From positions 161,969,442 to 162,033,441 of the forward strand of contig CM061132.1 in NCBI GenBank assembly GCA_030789695.1: a DNA stretch of 64,000 nt, given 5' to 3'. Source of the DNA: Scilla litardierei (Eukaryota; Streptophyta; Magnoliopsida; Asparagales; Asparagaceae). The notes under the pieces were generated by a model. It did not search any database, was not told the DNA's origin, and saw only the letters and a program-made list of their open reading frames with translations. The translations under genes and the position numbers were made by a program. This document shows positions 62,951 to 64,000 of the stretch, in pieces. The stretch's first letter is position 1. Every line of letters begins with the position of its first letter.

Positions 62951-63645
62951 TAGACCTGACCGCGGTTCGGTTTCGGTTGTGGTTCCGAACCGCCGGTTCC
63001 GATTCCGTCCGAACCCGGAACCAGAACCGAACTGCTTTAGGGGCGGTTCGGTTCCGGTTCCTGGCCGGTTCCGGTTCTGGTCCTAGAACGGTTCCGGTTC
63101 CGGTTCGGGACCGGTTCCGGGTCGATTGGAGCAAATTATTTAGCAAAAATTTTGATTTTTGGAATAATATTAAAACTTTCCATGTATCATCCCCTTTTGT
63201 TCTCATTTAAGGGTGAATTTGGAGCCTCTTCAGTGGGCCAAAACTGAGTGCTAATTAGAAATGTAATCAAGAGATATTTTTCAAGTATGCACTGACTTTG
63301 GAAGGGCATTTAGTTAGCAGCAATTGCACCAGATTGAGGGAAACGCGTAGGCATAAGCCATTACAAGCTACACACACAGGTCACTATGTCGATGCAGAAG
63401 ATTGAAAGAAGGATAATCGGTGGCCAGACCATTTAAACCGAACATTAGGTTCGGTTCCCCGGTTCCGAAACCAGGGAACCAGCAAACCGGAACCGTCAGT
63501 TCCGGTTCAGTTCCGTAGAAGTGCAAATCGGAACCGAACCGGCTTGGCCTGGTTCCGGTTCTTGGAACCGGCCAGCCAGTTTCGTTTCGGTTCGGTTCCA
63601 AACCGGTTCGGTTCCACGGTTCGAACCGAACCGTGGTCGGGTCTA
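62951..63645. mobile_element. Non-autonomous hAT-type element (hAT-F)
   Basis: The ends tagacctgaccgcggttcgg and the complement of tagacccgaccacggttcgg are inverted repeats, and gctggatg at 62943-62950 and 63646-63653 is a perfect 8-bp target duplication. Subterminal ggttccggttc/gaaccgaacc repeats occupy 62960-63125 and 63445-63635. The 695-bp element has no transposase; its open frames come from the repeats. The intact duplication shows it is young. Confidence 0.9.
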
Positions 63646-63653
63646 GCTGGATG

Positions 63654-64000
63654 TTGGTTCTGTTGCTATTATTGGCTATGCTTTATCCTATAGCTGGACT
63701 TGAGCTTTTGTCCTTACTTGTTGGACCCTTTTTTACCCCTCAATGTTGGCTTGGGCTTTTGCCCCAACGATGGACATATATTAGATTACCATCAGCGTAG
63801 ATTCATGCTTACTTCAGAATTCTGAAGATCATCTTTGGTGATCATGTTTGCTGGTAACATGAAAAGCAAAATATATAGATATGACCCTTAGAATGATCGA
63901 TAATAAGAACACTCTGAGATCATTATAGGTGTCCAATCCCCATTGTTAGTTCCCACATGTTTCTTACCGTTGTCCCTCCCCCATTGTTAGTTTCACATGT
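63654..64000. other. End of window, no gene recognised
   Basis: Ordinary AT-rich DNA continues the sequence that hAT-F interrupted. No open frame with a known domain. Confidence 0.4.

Noticed and set aside
62841..63601. Arg/Pro/Asn-rich frames on both strands
   Set aside because: They are produced by the ggttccggttc repeats of hAT-F.

Overview
This is a stretch of angiosperm nuclear DNA. The evidence is a P-class PPR gene, the 3' half of a plant exocyst SEC8 gene with GT-AG introns, Ty1/copia and chromodomain-bearing Ty3/gypsy retrotransposons, SIRE-like solo LTRs, a plant-mobile-domain/MULE transposase and many short hAT derivatives. Nothing bacterial, organellar or viral was seen. The sequence does not let me name the species. 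Host genes occupy only about 2.5 kb of exon sequence; transposons and their debris make up most of the rest.

Layout. 1-6725: a decayed Ty1/copia element (plus strand, 5' end outside the window) split by two hAT derivatives and other small insertions. 6731-12700: a Reina-like gypsy chromovirus with both LTRs and frameshifted genes. 13035-14831 (minus): an intact intronless PPR gene, the only complete host gene. 15218-16939: the 5' part of a Mutator-like element with a palindromic repeat array and an ORF joining a plant mobile domain to a MULE transposase. That ORF is followed by a copia element (16961-23789) with 148-bp LTRs and a perfect 5-bp target duplication. 24302-25777: a hAT derivative with a perfect 8-bp duplication.

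26872-44534 (minus): the last seven coding exons of SEC8. All six introns have GT-AG ends and the reading frame joins cleanly. One intron is 16,165 bp and holds a SIRE-like solo LTR, an inverted-repeat element carrying a gypsy chromovirus (31202-37076, 5-bp duplication), and a second SIRE-like LTR that is itself broken by a hAT derivative and by a truncated gypsy LTR+gag piece. I find no further SEC8 exon up to 64000, so the next intron upstream is probably longer than 19 kb. In that interval lie a gypsy element with 2.2-kb LTRs and a largely deleted interior (45080-51420), and another chromovirus (about 52346-58956) whose reverse transcriptase is split by a hAT-like element.

58957-64000 has no gene I can recognise. 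It holds a CA microsatellite, AGCAGC-rich palindromes, a tandemly duplicated TATA-like segment and a 695-bp hAT derivative with a perfect 8-bp duplication.

The genes do not form an operon or pathway. SEC8 serves exocytosis, the PPR protein probably serves organellar RNA metabolism, and everything else is selfish DNA. The most unusual items are the PMD-MULE fusion with its 26-bp-period palindrome array, the copia element whose LTRs are nearly identical although its pol is wrecked, and the TE-filled introns of SEC8.
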